Below, one piece after another: positions 7,889-16,243 of a stretch of 64,000 bases of DNA. The stretch covers positions 620,001 to 684,000 of the forward strand of contig NZ_VOQF01000001.1 in assembly GCF_007994985.1 (NCBI RefSeq). Direction: 5' to 3'. Source of the DNA: Metabacillus litoralis. GTDB lineage: Bacteria > Bacillota > Bacilli > Bacillales > Bacillaceae. Made by a program: the position numbers and the translations under genes. The first letter of the stretch is position 1; every line of letters begins with the position of its first letter. The notes beneath the pieces were generated by a model that saw only the letters and a list, made by a program, of their open reading frames with translations, did not search any database and had not been told where the DNA came from.

Positions 7889-8785
7889 GTGAATAAATTA
7901 GTAGCAGATTCAAGTTTATTATTTGTAGCATTTATTTGGGGTGCAACTTTTGTCATTGTTCAAAAAGCTATTGAGTTTTTACCACCCCATTTATTTAACG
8001 GAACTCGGTTTCTATTGGCAACCCTATTATTATTGCTATTTGTAAGAAAAAGATTTTACTTACGAATCACAAAGGAATTATTAATTTCAGGTGTTTTTTT
8101 AGGTTTCATCTTATTCTTAGGCTATGCATTTCAAACTGTAGGGTTACTGTATACAACATCATCTAAAGCAGGTTTTATTACAGGATTAAGTGTAATGATA
8201 GTACCTCTATTATCTCTATGGATATTAAAAGAAAAACTAAGATCAATCGTAATTTTTAGCTCGATAGTTGGAACACTCGGCCTATATTTTTTGACACTTT
8301 CAGATATATCTACTGTTAATGTAGGAGATCTTCTTGTTTTGTTTTGTGCTTTAGCTTTCGCCCTTCATATCGTTTTCACAAGTAAATACACGAAGAAACA
8401 TGATGCACTTTTATTAACAATTATTCAATTATTTACCGTATCATTGTTTAGTTTTTTTAGTTCAAGTATATTTGAAAGTCACTCAGCAATTTCAATGGAG
8501 GATTTCTTACACATCGATGTTATTGTCGCATTAGTGATTACTTCAATTTTTGCAACTGCATTGGCATTTTTAATACAAACAAAATATCAGCAAATTACGT
8601 CTGCTGCAAAGGTTGCATTAATATTTGCCATGGAGCCTGTATTTGCTGCTGTCACAGCATTTGTCGTTATTCAAGAAGTACTATCCCCCAATGGAATACT
8701 AGGTTGTACTTTGATTTTTTTAGCGATGATTCTTACGGAATTTCCTATAGTGAAGCTTACAAACCGTAAAGAATTTTCAAAGTAG
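7889..8785 (+). CDS. DMT-superfamily (EamA) permease
   Basis: A 298-residue membrane protein with ten hydrophobic segments in two homologous halves, the EamA pattern. The N-terminal signature FVAFIWGATFVIVQKA and a second-half match around ALAFLIQTKYQQITS are typical. Substrate cannot be told from sequence; relatives export amino acids or other metabolites. The start is a GTG at 7889 with a weak GAAAGATGG site upstream. It is not part of the B. subtilis order here, so it may be an insertion between ypdQ and sspL. Confidence 0.85.
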   Translation: MNKLVADSSLLFVAFIWGATFVIVQKAIEFLPPHLFNGTRFLLATLLLLLFVRKRFYLRITKELLISGVFLGFILFLGYAFQTVGLLYTTSSKAGFITGLSVMIVPLLSLWILKEKLRSIVIFSSIVGTLGLYFLTLSDISTVNVGDLLVLFCALAFALHIVFTSKYTKKHDALLLTIIQLFTVSLFSFFSSSIFESHSAISMEDFLHIDVIVALVITSIFATALAFLIQTKYQQITSAAKVALIFAMEPVFAAVTAFVVIQEVLSPNGILGCTLIFLAMILTEFPIVKLTNRKEFSK

Positions 8786-8884
8786 TAAGATAAACATTCA
8801 TAAATTGGATTTAAGCAACCTTTACACATTATTTATTTAAATTCTGCCTATTTATCTTATCTCCTAGAAAAAAATGTATAATTG

Positions 8885-8912
8885 AAATAGCTTGGTCTCT
8901 CGAGCTATTTCT
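8885..8912 (+). terminator. Terminator-like hairpin after the DMT permease
   Basis: AAATAGCT pairs with AGCTATTT over a 10-base loop. The T-run after it is weak (CTTATTC), so efficiency is uncertain. Confidence 0.4.
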
Positions 8913-8986
8913 TATTCAGGAGCTAAAAACTTAACTAAACCTTTCCGATCTTATAAATACTTCGACTAATAGGGCTAGCAGTGAAT

Positions 8987-9253
8987 TTATAATAAATGAA
9001 GTGCTTGTAGATATTTTAATGCCTGTTTACGACCCGTTATCAATTCTTTATTAAACATCTCTAATAATGAGATAAAAAATGCTCCATCAAATTCTTTTTG
9101 TATTTTCAACGTAAGTTCAATTGCTAGGTTTACCATTGAATCATCAGCATCTGTATAATGTTTCCCAAACTGGATAAAACCATAAGCATCCTCACCTAGT
9201 ATAAATCCTTTAGCACATAAATAATCTACGTATTCATCAACTGTTTTTCCCAT
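8987..9253 (-). CDS. Small conserved Bacillus protein (probably DUF6123)
   Basis: An 88-residue soluble protein beginning MGKTVDEYVDYLCAKGFILGE. From memory it resembles the family called DUF6123, found in Bacillaceae near ypcP, but this cannot be checked here. It is mostly helical with no signal peptide or membrane segment. The function is unknown. It lies in convergent orientation to the DMT permease and divergent from sspL. Confidence 0.7.
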   Translation of the reverse strand: MGKTVDEYVDYLCAKGFILGEDAYGFIQFGKHYTDADDSMVNLAIELTLKIQKEFDGAFFISLLEMFNKELITGRKQALKYLQALHLL

Positions 9254-9522
9254 TTCCTCAAAATCATCCTCAAATTAAACGTATAAGATGATCATATCGA
9301 AAATTGTCGATTATATCTATCCTTTTCAATTTTTTAGAACAATTTCTTTCATTTTACTTTAACTTTAACAACCAAGAATTCTAATTACTGAGGAACTTGA
9401 CTAAACATTTTAACAATATACAAGGTCTCATACCCAATAAGCAAATTGTGAATAATTTCAATAATGCATGACTTTAATTAATTTAGCATTATTGGTCATA
9501 ATAAAAATGGAGGTGAAATGAT

Positions 9523-9663
9523 ATGAGTAGTGAAAAAAGAGGAAATAATCGAGGACAAATAGCGCCTAGTGTAAATCCACAAGGCCATGGTGAGGATGTT
9601 GAATTTTCAACAGAACCAAAAAGCAAGCTTGAAAACGCAGCTAAAAAGAAAAATACCAAATAA
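9523..9663 (+). CDS. sspL: Small acid-soluble spore protein L
   Basis: A 46-residue protein. The middle and end (GQIAPSVNPQGHG ... KSKLENAAKKKNTK) match B. subtilis SspL, a minor protein of the spore core made in the forespore. GGAGGTG lies 7 bases before the ATG. It is too small for ordinary gene callers. As in B. subtilis it sits beside ypcP, on the opposite strand. A perfect CATAATA at 9500-9506 resembles a sigma-G -10 box but is too close to the start to be convincing. Confidence 0.85.
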   Translation: MSSEKRGNNRGQIAPSVNPQGHGEDVEFSTEPKSKLENAAKKKNTK

Positions 9664-9774
9664 TAAGAAAAGCGAAATAGCCTTGATCATGTCTTACAAA
9701 CTAAAGATGCATCGACTAAGGATCAAACACTGTAGCTAGTAAAAGTTTTATGTTTTCTGATCTTATAAAATAAT

Positions 9775-9805
9775 GAGAGAGGCAAAATTAAACCGCCTCC
9801 CTCTC
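9775..9805 (-). terminator. Terminator of ypcP
   Basis: Complementary GAGAGAGGC and GCCTCCCTCTC arms around an A/T-rich loop lie just past the ypcP stop codon, with an A/T-rich tail on the minus strand. Confidence 0.5.
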
Positions 9806-10699
9806 TTATATCGCTTCTTCAACAGGAGATAGCTTTTTAAGCAGTGAATAAATTCCTTTTAATTCAAGGTCTTTTAACTTTGCCAAAGCTTTGTCCTCGT
9901 CAATATTTAGTCTTGCATCCTCCATTATACATTCCAATGGAGCTTCACAATTAATTTCTGCCAGCTTTCTTGATAAATGGAGCATATCAAGGTCATTTTC
10001 AATTTTCGTTTTTTGTCCCTTTGTAAGCTCAAATAAATTATCTAAAATTCCTTCGATTGATTGATATTGGGAAATTAATTTAAATGCTGTCTTTTCTCCT
10101 ATACCTTTTACACCAGGATAATTGTCGCTAGAATCTCCCATTAATGCCTTTACATCTATCAACATAGCAGGTTCAATTTCAAATTCCTCGATATAGTTTT
10201 CTTTCGTATAATGCTTGTAATTACCAATACCTTTTTGAAAGATTAATACATTTACTCGATCATTTAAAAGCTGGAGAATATCCTTATCTCCAGTGATAAT
10301 AGAAATATCCATATCATTTTCAAATGTTTTAGTTAATGTGCCAATACAATCATCTGCTTCATATCCTTCAATTCCGATATTAGGGATATTAAATGCCTCA
10401 ACAACATCTTTTGCTAAATCGAATTGTGGAATCATTTCAATTGGTGCTTCAGGTCTATTTGCTTTATAATTGTCAAACAATTCATTTCGATACGTTTTAC
10501 TTCCCATATCCCAACAACATATAACATGTGATGGCTTTGTATATTCGATTACAGCAATTAAATGCTTCAGCATTCCATTTATCGCATTTGTTGGAATTCC
10601 ATTACTATTGATCATAAATTGCCCATATACAGATGTAGCATAAAATGAACGAAACAATAAAGCCATTCCATCAACAATTAATAAATGATCTTTTTTCAT
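9806..10699 (-). CDS. ypcP: 5'-3' exonuclease / flap endonuclease
   Basis: A 297-residue stand-alone nuclease related to the N-terminal 5' nuclease domain of DNA polymerase I. It removes RNA primers and flaps during Okazaki-fragment processing and repair. Acidic metal-binding clusters are present: VDGMALLFRS, YEADDCIGTL, TGDKDILQLL and MGDSSDNYPGVKGIGEKTA, the last also forming the helix-3-turn DNA-binding motif. B. subtilis has the same second copy besides polA. It is a single gene flanked by spore genes. Confidence 0.92.
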   Translation of the reverse strand: MKKDHLLIVDGMALLFRSFYATSVYGQFMINSNGIPTNAINGMLKHLIAVIEYTKPSHVICCWDMGSKTYRNELFDNYKANRPEAPIEMIPQFDLAKDVVEAFNIPNIGIEGYEADDCIGTLTKTFENDMDISIITGDKDILQLLNDRVNVLIFQKGIGNYKHYTKENYIEEFEIEPAMLIDVKALMGDSSDNYPGVKGIGEKTAFKLISQYQSIEGILDNLFELTKGQKTKIENDLDMLHLSRKLAEINCEAPLECIMEDARLNIDEDKALAKLKDLELKGIYSLLKKLSPVEEAI

Positions 10700-10871
10700 T
10701 GTTATTTCGCCTCTTTCATTATTACCTTATTTTATCATGCATAATTAGATTTTGTTTCACCTGTGTTAGTATAACATAGTGAATTTAGAATTGTGATGGT
10801 ACTTCACGCCAAAACGATTATGGTTTCTTTTTAGCTATTTATTTATCAGTTTTTCAACTGACCATATAAAT

Positions 10872-10905
10872 AAAAAAACCTGTAGAGCATTGGAAACTCT
10901 ACAGG
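10872..10905 (-). terminator. Intrinsic terminator of the small SASP-like gene
   Basis: CCTGTAGAG pairs perfectly with CTCTACAGG over a 9-base loop; on the minus strand seven T follow. Confidence 0.85.
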
Positions 10906-10915
10906 TAAAGAAAAA

Positions 10916-11050
10916 TTAATCCTTATTTTGACTGCTTAACTTCAGTGCTTCATGTTGAGCGTATGAAGCAAACTCTGTATTAAAATCATTCTTTTTCTTT
11001 TTATTATTATTACGTTGAGCATTTGCATTTCCAAGTTTTGTACGACCCAT
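10916..11050 (-). CDS. Short gamma-type SASP-like protein
   Basis: A 44-residue protein rich in Asn, Lys and Gln: MGRTKLGNANAQ, then a run of Asn and Lys, then DFNTEFASYAQHEALK. The core TEFAS is the sequence cut by the germination protease GPR in gamma-type SASPs (TEFASETNAQQV), but only one copy is present and the protein is about half the usual length. Ribosome site GAAAGGTGAG lies upstream of the ATG, a strong terminator follows, and a forespore-type promoter is seen at 11083-11112. It lies between ypcP and ypbS. It is a SASP or a SASP-like store protein, inferred from motif and context. Confidence 0.65.
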   Translation of the reverse strand: MGRTKLGNANAQRNNNKKKKNDFNTEFASYAQHEALKLSSQNKD

Positions 11051-11082
11051 TTTCACACTCACCTTTCAATCATATTCAAGAT

Positions 11083-11112
11083 TAGTTTCCCCCACATAAT
11101 CTCTTTTTATAT
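11083..11112 (-). promoter_or_regulatory. Possible sigma-F/sigma-G promoter
   Basis: Read on the minus strand, GGGGAAACTA matches the sigma-F -10 pattern GGNNANAHTR at every fixed position. ATATA lies 15 bases upstream, 4 of 5 against GYWTA. The transcript would start about 27 bases before the SASP-like gene. Confidence 0.45.
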
Positions 11113-11158
11113 AAGTGAAAGGGTTGTTGAATAATGGGAATCGTAAAAATAGATAATG

Positions 11159-11425
11159 TTATTTACCATATTTTCTTACAACGTATTCTTTAACCATTTG
11201 TTTTGTCACTGATTTTCTTGTTGGAACAATACCTTTAGATGCTAAGTAGTTTATTTCAGCTGTCACTTCATTAATTTTATCTACTTCAAAAGGCAAAGCA
11301 TTAACACAACAAAACACTGCTTCTTCAATTAGTGTCTCTCGCTTTGCTTCTAATTTTAAAAACGTTTGGACATGCTGATGCTGGCTATTACTATGTTTTG
11401 TTATTGCTTCATGAACATTACTCAT
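11159..11425 (-). CDS. ypbS: YpbS-like DUF2533 family protein
   Basis: An 88-residue helical protein (MSNVHEAITKHSNSQHQH ...) resembling B. subtilis YpbS in the same place beside dynA. Function unknown. ATG at 11425 is chosen because AAGAGGTG lies 7 bases before it; the GTG at 11434 is part of that site. It overlaps the end of the upstream cysteine-rich gene by 8 bases, so the two form an operon with translational coupling. Confidence 0.8.
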   Translation of the reverse strand: MSNVHEAITKHSNSQHQHVQTFLKLEAKRETLIEEAVFCCVNALPFEVDKINEVTAEINYLASKGIVPTRKSVTKQMVKEYVVRKYGK

Positions 11426-11603
11426 GGAATTCACCTCTTTTTTTCATTAGCTTTTTGACATGTTCTTTAGGAGTCCAGCAATCAAATTTATAAGTTGGCT
11501 TTGTTTCATACTTTAACCGATTACAGGTGAACACCATACCCTCTGCTTTACGCTCAGCCAAAAAATGAATACAAGTAGCACAAACATGATATTTAGCTTC
11601 CAT
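11418..11603 (-). CDS. Small protein with a Cys4 zinc-type pattern
   Basis: A 61-residue protein with HVCATCIHF, FTCNRLKY and KFDCWTPKEHV, giving four Cys spaced like a small zinc ribbon. I do not recognise a named family. AGGAGG lies 7 bases before the ATG at 11603. It overlaps ypbS by 8 bases and follows dynA on the opposite side of a short gap, transcribed in the same direction. Confidence 0.75.
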   Translation of the reverse strand: MEAKYHVCATCIHFLAERKAEGMVFTCNRLKYETKPTYKFDCWTPKEHVKKLMKKRGEFHE

Positions 11604-11677
11604 GCTCATTCCTCCTAAACATGCAATCATATCCATTGATTTTACCACATGTTAAGATACTAGCTCCATCTTTTATT

Positions 11678-14600
11678 CTATAAAATAAGTTTTAAGGTGT
11701 TTTCTATATCGCTTTTTTGTTGCTTAAGAATTTCGGTATTTTGAGGCTGAATATCTAATAAAGCTTCAAAACCTTCTTGAACTTGTTCCATAATATCCTT
11801 TACTACATGTGAATGAATTTCATTGATCACTTTTTCATAATAAGTTGAAAAATTATTGTTATACGTTTTTAATATATCAGATATAGGTTCATTAAAACGT
11901 TGGGTTAAATCTTCACTCATTACTTTCTTTTCATTTTTTTCAAAAAATGATTTAGTATTCTTAAAAATCTTTAATGATGGTTTCAAAATTGAGATCATAT
12001 CATTAGAAAACTCTATTGTTATATTCGGAGTATGAATTTCTTGTTTTTCTTGATTTGTCACAGAAATAGAGTTTGATATTCGTTTAATGATTTGTGACAA
12101 CCTTACATATTCATCATTTATAGCTTTATAAATAACATTTTCAATCCTTAGTGATGTTGCTTGTAGCTCTTGAATTAACTCAAATTCAATTGTTTTTATA
12201 AGATCATTCAAACATAATGATAAAGCTTGTTGTGTGTTTGCAGATTGATGAAAAACCCCAGGGTGAAAGGCCTCCTTAAAAAAATCATTAAACCGGAAAA
12301 ACAACCTCTGTTTTAAGTAAAATATAAGTTCTTCTATCTCTTGATTAACCGTTGAAACAATATGTTGATTCGTTAAACCAATTAATTCATTGTTAACTTG
12401 CTCTCTTTCTTTACGAAGCTTTTGTAATTCTTGTTCTTTTTCCGCTTTATCTTTATTTGCTGTCTCTATAAAAGATTGAATTCTTTCTAGACAACGTTTT
12501 AAATCCTCACGAATAGAAAGAATAGATGTATTTGTTAATTCCTGTTTGATAAAATACTCGAAATGACTTTTAAACTCATCAAACTCGGTTTCCATTTTAT
12601 TAGATAAAATATTGTGACTTGATACACCATATAGCCTCATATTTCTTATATCATGCTGTAATAATTGGTCTCTAATATAATCTTTAACAAGATCGACTTC
12701 TTCTTCATCCTGTGCAAGATCTATTGCATTTATAATAAAGAACATCTTATCAAGTGTGAATGAATCTTTTACCCTTCCCAACTGTCTTAGAAATTCTCTG
12801 TCTCCTTTAGAAAATGGATGATTATAATATGTAACATACAAAATAGCATCTGCTTTTTTAATGTACTGAAAAGCAACATCTGTATGCCTTTTGTGTAAAG
12901 AATCAGCTCCTGGTGTATCAACAAGTGTAATTCCTGCTTTAGTAATCGCACAATCATAATAAACAATCACTTCTTCAACCAAACAGGCTTTCTCTTCTTT
13001 TGCGACAAAATCCTTCATTTCGTCTGTTGTTGTAACAACCAATAGACCATCCCTAGAACTTGTGAGTTCTTGATAATGAAGTAAAGCCGTTTTATACTTT
13101 TTAATTTGCTCAACTTCGGTCGTATTTTTACCCTTAAGTATTTTAAGTTTTTCTGCTGCCATATCAAGAGTAGTAATTGTTCCTACTTCTAATGATGAAA
13201 TTGCTTCATTCATTTCTGTTAATAACTTTCCGCTCGTTTTAAGTTTAACATCAACAACTCCATGTTTTTTTTGATTTGTTGTTGGTGAAATTTTATTTAT
13301 AGTCGCTGTTGTAGGGTTTGGAGATGATGGTAAAAGTCGGCTACCAATTAAAGCGTTAGCAAATGATGATTTTCCTGCACTAAATGCTCCAAATAAGGCA
13401 ACTGTAAATGTACGATCATTATAGCTCTTTACTTTATCTTCTATTGCATTTATAAATTGCTTAAATCCTTTGATATTTTCTAAATTCTTAAGAATTTTCT
13501 CTGTTTCAACTATAAATACATCTCTATTCTCAATGTGATCAGCTGATACCTTCGCTACTGAATTTCTCGTTTTCTCCTCTGTTATCATTTCCTTATTTTT
13601 TTGAAGTGTAATACTACTTCGAGTTGTTTTAGTAAATAGTTGATTATTTGTTAACCAATTTTCACTATCATTGGCTTCACCTTCTAATTTATTAACTAAA
13701 AGATGATTTAAATTTTTTTTGTAATTTTCTAATTGAATAAACTTCGCTAATATTTCTTCGTTCTGCTTTATTTCTTTTAAACAGATGTTAAGACGTTGAT
13801 TAAAGTCGTCAAAAATGCTTTGTTTATCTTCTCTTATTTGATTAATAATCTTTTTGAAAATCATCATCACCTGAGACTTACTATGTTTTTTTATAAGCTC
13901 ACTTACATCAGATGAATAAGTTAAAACATATTGATCATTAAACGATGCTCCTGACTTTAATGCTTCAAAAATTACATTATCTGTAATCGTAATTGAAAAT
14001 GTTTGTGAATGATTAACAATCTCACTATTATGGATATCATATTTTTTAATAACTTCCTTAAGCAAAGGGGTAAAATGCCAGGTAATCTGCGTTTCAAGAT
14101 TTTTCGATAAGCTAGCAAATAGTTCTTGCTTTCTATTATCACGTTCTTGTTCTGTTTTAGCTTTTGCAAAAAGAAAACCAACTTTAAATAAAGGATCAAC
14201 CGCTTCAATATAAGCTACTGCTTTTTCCCTCGTCTCATAAGGAACTAAATTTGCACTTTTTAAAATCGATTCAACTTTTTCAGTTATTTCATTGTTAATT
14301 TCTTTTAGTTTATCTTCTTCAGATTGAATCGAGTCCTCTAATGCTTTCTTTTTATTAAGTTCATTACTCAATGAATTTTGTAGTTTTTCTTTATTTTCAT
14401 TATTTATCTCTAGTTGTTCTTGATATTGTTCAATATGGTCTTCAATTATTTGTTCAACGGAGTTTTGAATATTTCTTTCGATATATTCCATCCTTTTATT
14501 AACAACTGTCTTTATAAGCTCTTTAATGTGGTCTAGTTCATTATATGGATGTTTATCGTTCTTTAAAGTTGTAAAAAAGACATCGTTTTCATGTAAACCT

Positions 14601-15271
14601 ACCTCGGAAAATGATTCAGTAATTTGACTTTTAAAGTCCTTAAACGAAACTTCAGTTTCCTCATGCTTATCAATCTGATTAACAATCAAGAAAATCATTT
14701 TGTTACGTTCAATCATTTCTCCAACAAACGAGAGGTTCTCCTCGGATTGAACATGATTATAATCTGTCACATAAAAAACAACATCAGCAAGATGAACCAT
14801 TGATTCTGTTGATAGCTTATGCGCAGCGTCTGTTGAATCAATACCAGGAGTATCCATGATCACTACGTTTTCTGCAAGGTTTTGATAAGGTTTTTTAATT
14901 GATATTCTCTCAATTTCATCACCTTGCTTACAATACTCTTTAATTTGATTAATTGAGTATTGACCAGTTAGCTCTATCTCTTCGTTTCTATTTGAAAATA
15001 ATGATACATGTTCTTCACCTTTTTCCAGTAACACTAAATTAGCACTTGTGGGAATAGGGCTTGTTGGTAGTATTTGTTCATCTAACAATTTATTAATCAT
15101 AGTCGATTTCCCAGCAGAAAAATGACCTGCAAAAGCTATGTATAACTTCTCATTGTATAGCTTATCAGCTACTTCCAATAGTTTTCGTGCATTTTCAGTA
15201 TCCTTTGTATTTACATTGTCATAAATCTGTTTTATTTTTTGGATGAACTCATTTGTTAAAGCCGCTGTCAT
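11678..15271 (-). CDS. dynA: Bacterial dynamin-like protein DynA
   Basis: A 1197-residue double dynamin, a natural head-to-tail fusion. In B. subtilis DynA (YpbR) tethers and fuses membranes and protects against pore-forming antibiotics and phage. Each half has a GTPase domain: first P-loop GHFSAGKST (about residues 49-57) with DTPGIDS and NQID, and second P-loop GAFSAGKSSFANALIG (about 630) with DTPGADS and NAID. Long helical stalk regions (residues 240-560 and 880-1197) follow each, with coiled-coil stretches rich in Glu and Lys. Reading frame is intact. It is an independent gene ahead of ypbS. Confidence 0.95.
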   Translation of the reverse strand: MTAALTNEFIQKIKQIYDNVNTKDTENARKLLEVADKLYNEKLYIAFAGHFSAGKSTMINKLLDEQILPTSPIPTSANLVLLEKGEEHVSLFSNRNEEIELTGQYSINQIKEYCKQGDEIERISIKKPYQNLAENVVIMDTPGIDSTDAAHKLSTESMVHLADVVFYVTDYNHVQSEENLSFVGEMIERNKMIFLIVNQIDKHEETEVSFKDFKSQITESFSEVGLHENDVFFTTLKNDKHPYNELDHIKELIKTVVNKRMEYIERNIQNSVEQIIEDHIEQYQEQLEINNENKEKLQNSLSNELNKKKALEDSIQSEEDKLKEINNEITEKVESILKSANLVPYETREKAVAYIEAVDPLFKVGFLFAKAKTEQERDNRKQELFASLSKNLETQITWHFTPLLKEVIKKYDIHNSEIVNHSQTFSITITDNVIFEALKSGASFNDQYVLTYSSDVSELIKKHSKSQVMMIFKKIINQIREDKQSIFDDFNQRLNICLKEIKQNEEILAKFIQLENYKKNLNHLLVNKLEGEANDSENWLTNNQLFTKTTRSSITLQKNKEMITEEKTRNSVAKVSADHIENRDVFIVETEKILKNLENIKGFKQFINAIEDKVKSYNDRTFTVALFGAFSAGKSSFANALIGSRLLPSSPNPTTATINKISPTTNQKKHGVVDVKLKTSGKLLTEMNEAISSLEVGTITTLDMAAEKLKILKGKNTTEVEQIKKYKTALLHYQELTSSRDGLLVVTTTDEMKDFVAKEEKACLVEEVIVYYDCAITKAGITLVDTPGADSLHKRHTDVAFQYIKKADAILYVTYYNHPFSKGDREFLRQLGRVKDSFTLDKMFFIINAIDLAQDEEEVDLVKDYIRDQLLQHDIRNMRLYGVSSHNILSNKMETEFDEFKSHFEYFIKQELTNTSILSIREDLKRCLERIQSFIETANKDKAEKEQELQKLRKEREQVNNELIGLTNQHIVSTVNQEIEELIFYLKQRLFFRFNDFFKEAFHPGVFHQSANTQQALSLCLNDLIKTIEFELIQELQATSLRIENVIYKAINDEYVRLSQIIKRISNSISVTNQEKQEIHTPNITIEFSNDMISILKPSLKIFKNTKSFFEKNEKKVMSEDLTQRFNEPISDILKTYNNNFSTYYEKVINEIHSHVVKDIMEQVQEGFEALLDIQPQNTEILKQQKSDIENTLKLIL

Positions 15272-15463
15272 AATAATCCCCTTTGTTTATCTAATATAAA
15301 TTAATTATATCTTATCGAATTAAATTAAATATTTCTATTTTAACTTATATTAAAGAAAAAACAAATGAATTATCTTCTTTTTTCCAGTTTTTGAGAGTGA
15401 TTAGCTTAATTTGATATAATATCTTTGAATATTACATCAATCAATTTCGGATGAAAAATAAAA

Positions 15464-15490
15464 AAAAGCCCACATTCTATGTGGACTCAA
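15464..15490 (-). terminator. Intrinsic terminator of the 29-residue peptide gene
   Basis: On the minus strand AGTCCACAT pairs with ATGTGGGCT over a 3-base loop, with eight T following. It starts immediately after the stop codon of the small gene. Confidence 0.8.
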
Positions 15491-15491
15491 A

Positions 15492-15581
15492 TTATGCTTT
15501 TTGAGCATCAATATTTTTTAATATGTAACCAATCAAGAGACTGTACGTAATTACGGTACCACCCACAAATAACATTATCAT
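15492..15581 (-). CDS. 29-residue membrane peptide under a Fur-box promoter
   Basis: A tiny frame coding MIMLFVGGTVITYSLLIGYI and then LKNIDAQKA: one hydrophobic segment (residues 2-20) with a short polar, basic tail, so a single-pass membrane peptide. GGAGG lies 12 bases upstream, somewhat far. The gene has a good sigma-A promoter overlapped by a Fur box (15632-15660) and its own terminator, so it is a complete one-gene unit. B. subtilis makes small Fur-controlled peptides (FbpA, FbpB, FbpC; I recall FbpC as 29 residues), which help an iron-sparing response with the small RNA FsrA. Whether this is FbpC cannot be settled from memory. Confidence 0.65.
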   Translation of the reverse strand: MIMLFVGGTVITYSLLIGYILKNIDAQKA

Positions 15582-15631
15582 ATTCGTAGAAGACCTCCAT
15601 TTTTAATGAGAAGTATTTTCAATGTAAATTC

Positions 15632-15660
15632 ATTCTATCATCAATGATAATCATTTTCAA
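15632..15660 (-). promoter_or_regulatory. Sigma-A promoter overlapped by a Fur box
   Basis: Read on the minus strand, TTGAAA (15660-15655) and TAGAAT (15637-15632) are separated by exactly 17 bases. Between and over them, 15645-15659 on the plus strand reads TGATAATCATTTTCA, which differs from the 7-1-7 Fur box TGATAATNATTATCA at one base. Binding would block RNA polymerase, so the gene should be repressed when iron is plentiful. Confidence 0.75.
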
Positions 15661-15687
15661 TAGATATTTGAAAAGTCTGGCTATTCA

Positions 15688-16236
15688 TTATCTTCTTGGC
15701 ACAAATCTGGACTTTGAGTTAAAAGCTTCTTGATAATTAGTGTATTTTTTCAGTGCTTTTTCCTCTGTAGGAATTCTAACTGTCATCATGACAATATTTA
15801 ATATTGTAAATATAAGAGCTGTTACATAAGCCTGAAATAATAGTGGAATGATTAAAATTTCCACTGCTACTATAATATAGTTCGGATGTTTTAAATACTG
15901 ATATGGACCTTTGGAGACAACAATATCATTTGGAACAATAATAATCTTAGTATTCCAATAAGACCCTAAAGACATAAGTGCCCAATACCGAATCATTTGT
16001 GTGATGATTAGAATTGGGATCAGTAAATACCATAGAACAGAAATCTCCCGCTCAAACACCATAACTTCAAATAAAAGGGATAATAGAAATAATGTATGGA
16101 GAGCGACTATGAACCTGTAATGTTCACTTCCATGCTCAACCCCTCCTCTATCGATCATCCATTTTTCGTTTCTTCTGGCTATTGCTAACTCCGTAATTCT
16201 TTGTAATATAAGTAAAGAAAAAAATACATAAAACAT
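15688..16236 (-). CDS. ypbQ: Isoprenylcysteine methyltransferase-like protein, alkylpyrone O-methyltransferase
   Basis: A 182-residue membrane protein of the ICMT family with four or five hydrophobic segments. The C-terminal SAM-binding signature is visible in GPYQYLKHPNYIIVAVEIL and in the ending RIPTEEKALKKY. In B. subtilis YpbQ (BpsB) methylates alkylpyrones made by BpsA. It starts 7 bases after bpsA, so the two make one operon, the same as in B. subtilis. In the membrane it would act on lipid-like pyrones. Confidence 0.9.
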   Translation of the reverse strand: MFYVFFSLLILQRITELAIARRNEKWMIDRGGVEHGSEHYRFIVALHTLFLLSLLFEVMVFEREISVLWYLLIPILIITQMIRYWALMSLGSYWNTKIIIVPNDIVVSKGPYQYLKHPNYIIVAVEILIIPLLFQAYVTALIFTILNIVMMTVRIPTEEKALKKYTNYQEAFNSKSRFVPRR

Positions 16237-16243
16237 TTACTAT

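Noticed and set aside
9500-9506. CATAATA as a sigma-G -10 box for sspL
   Set aside because: It lies only a few bases before the ribosome site, leaving no room for a leader, and no -35 match is found.
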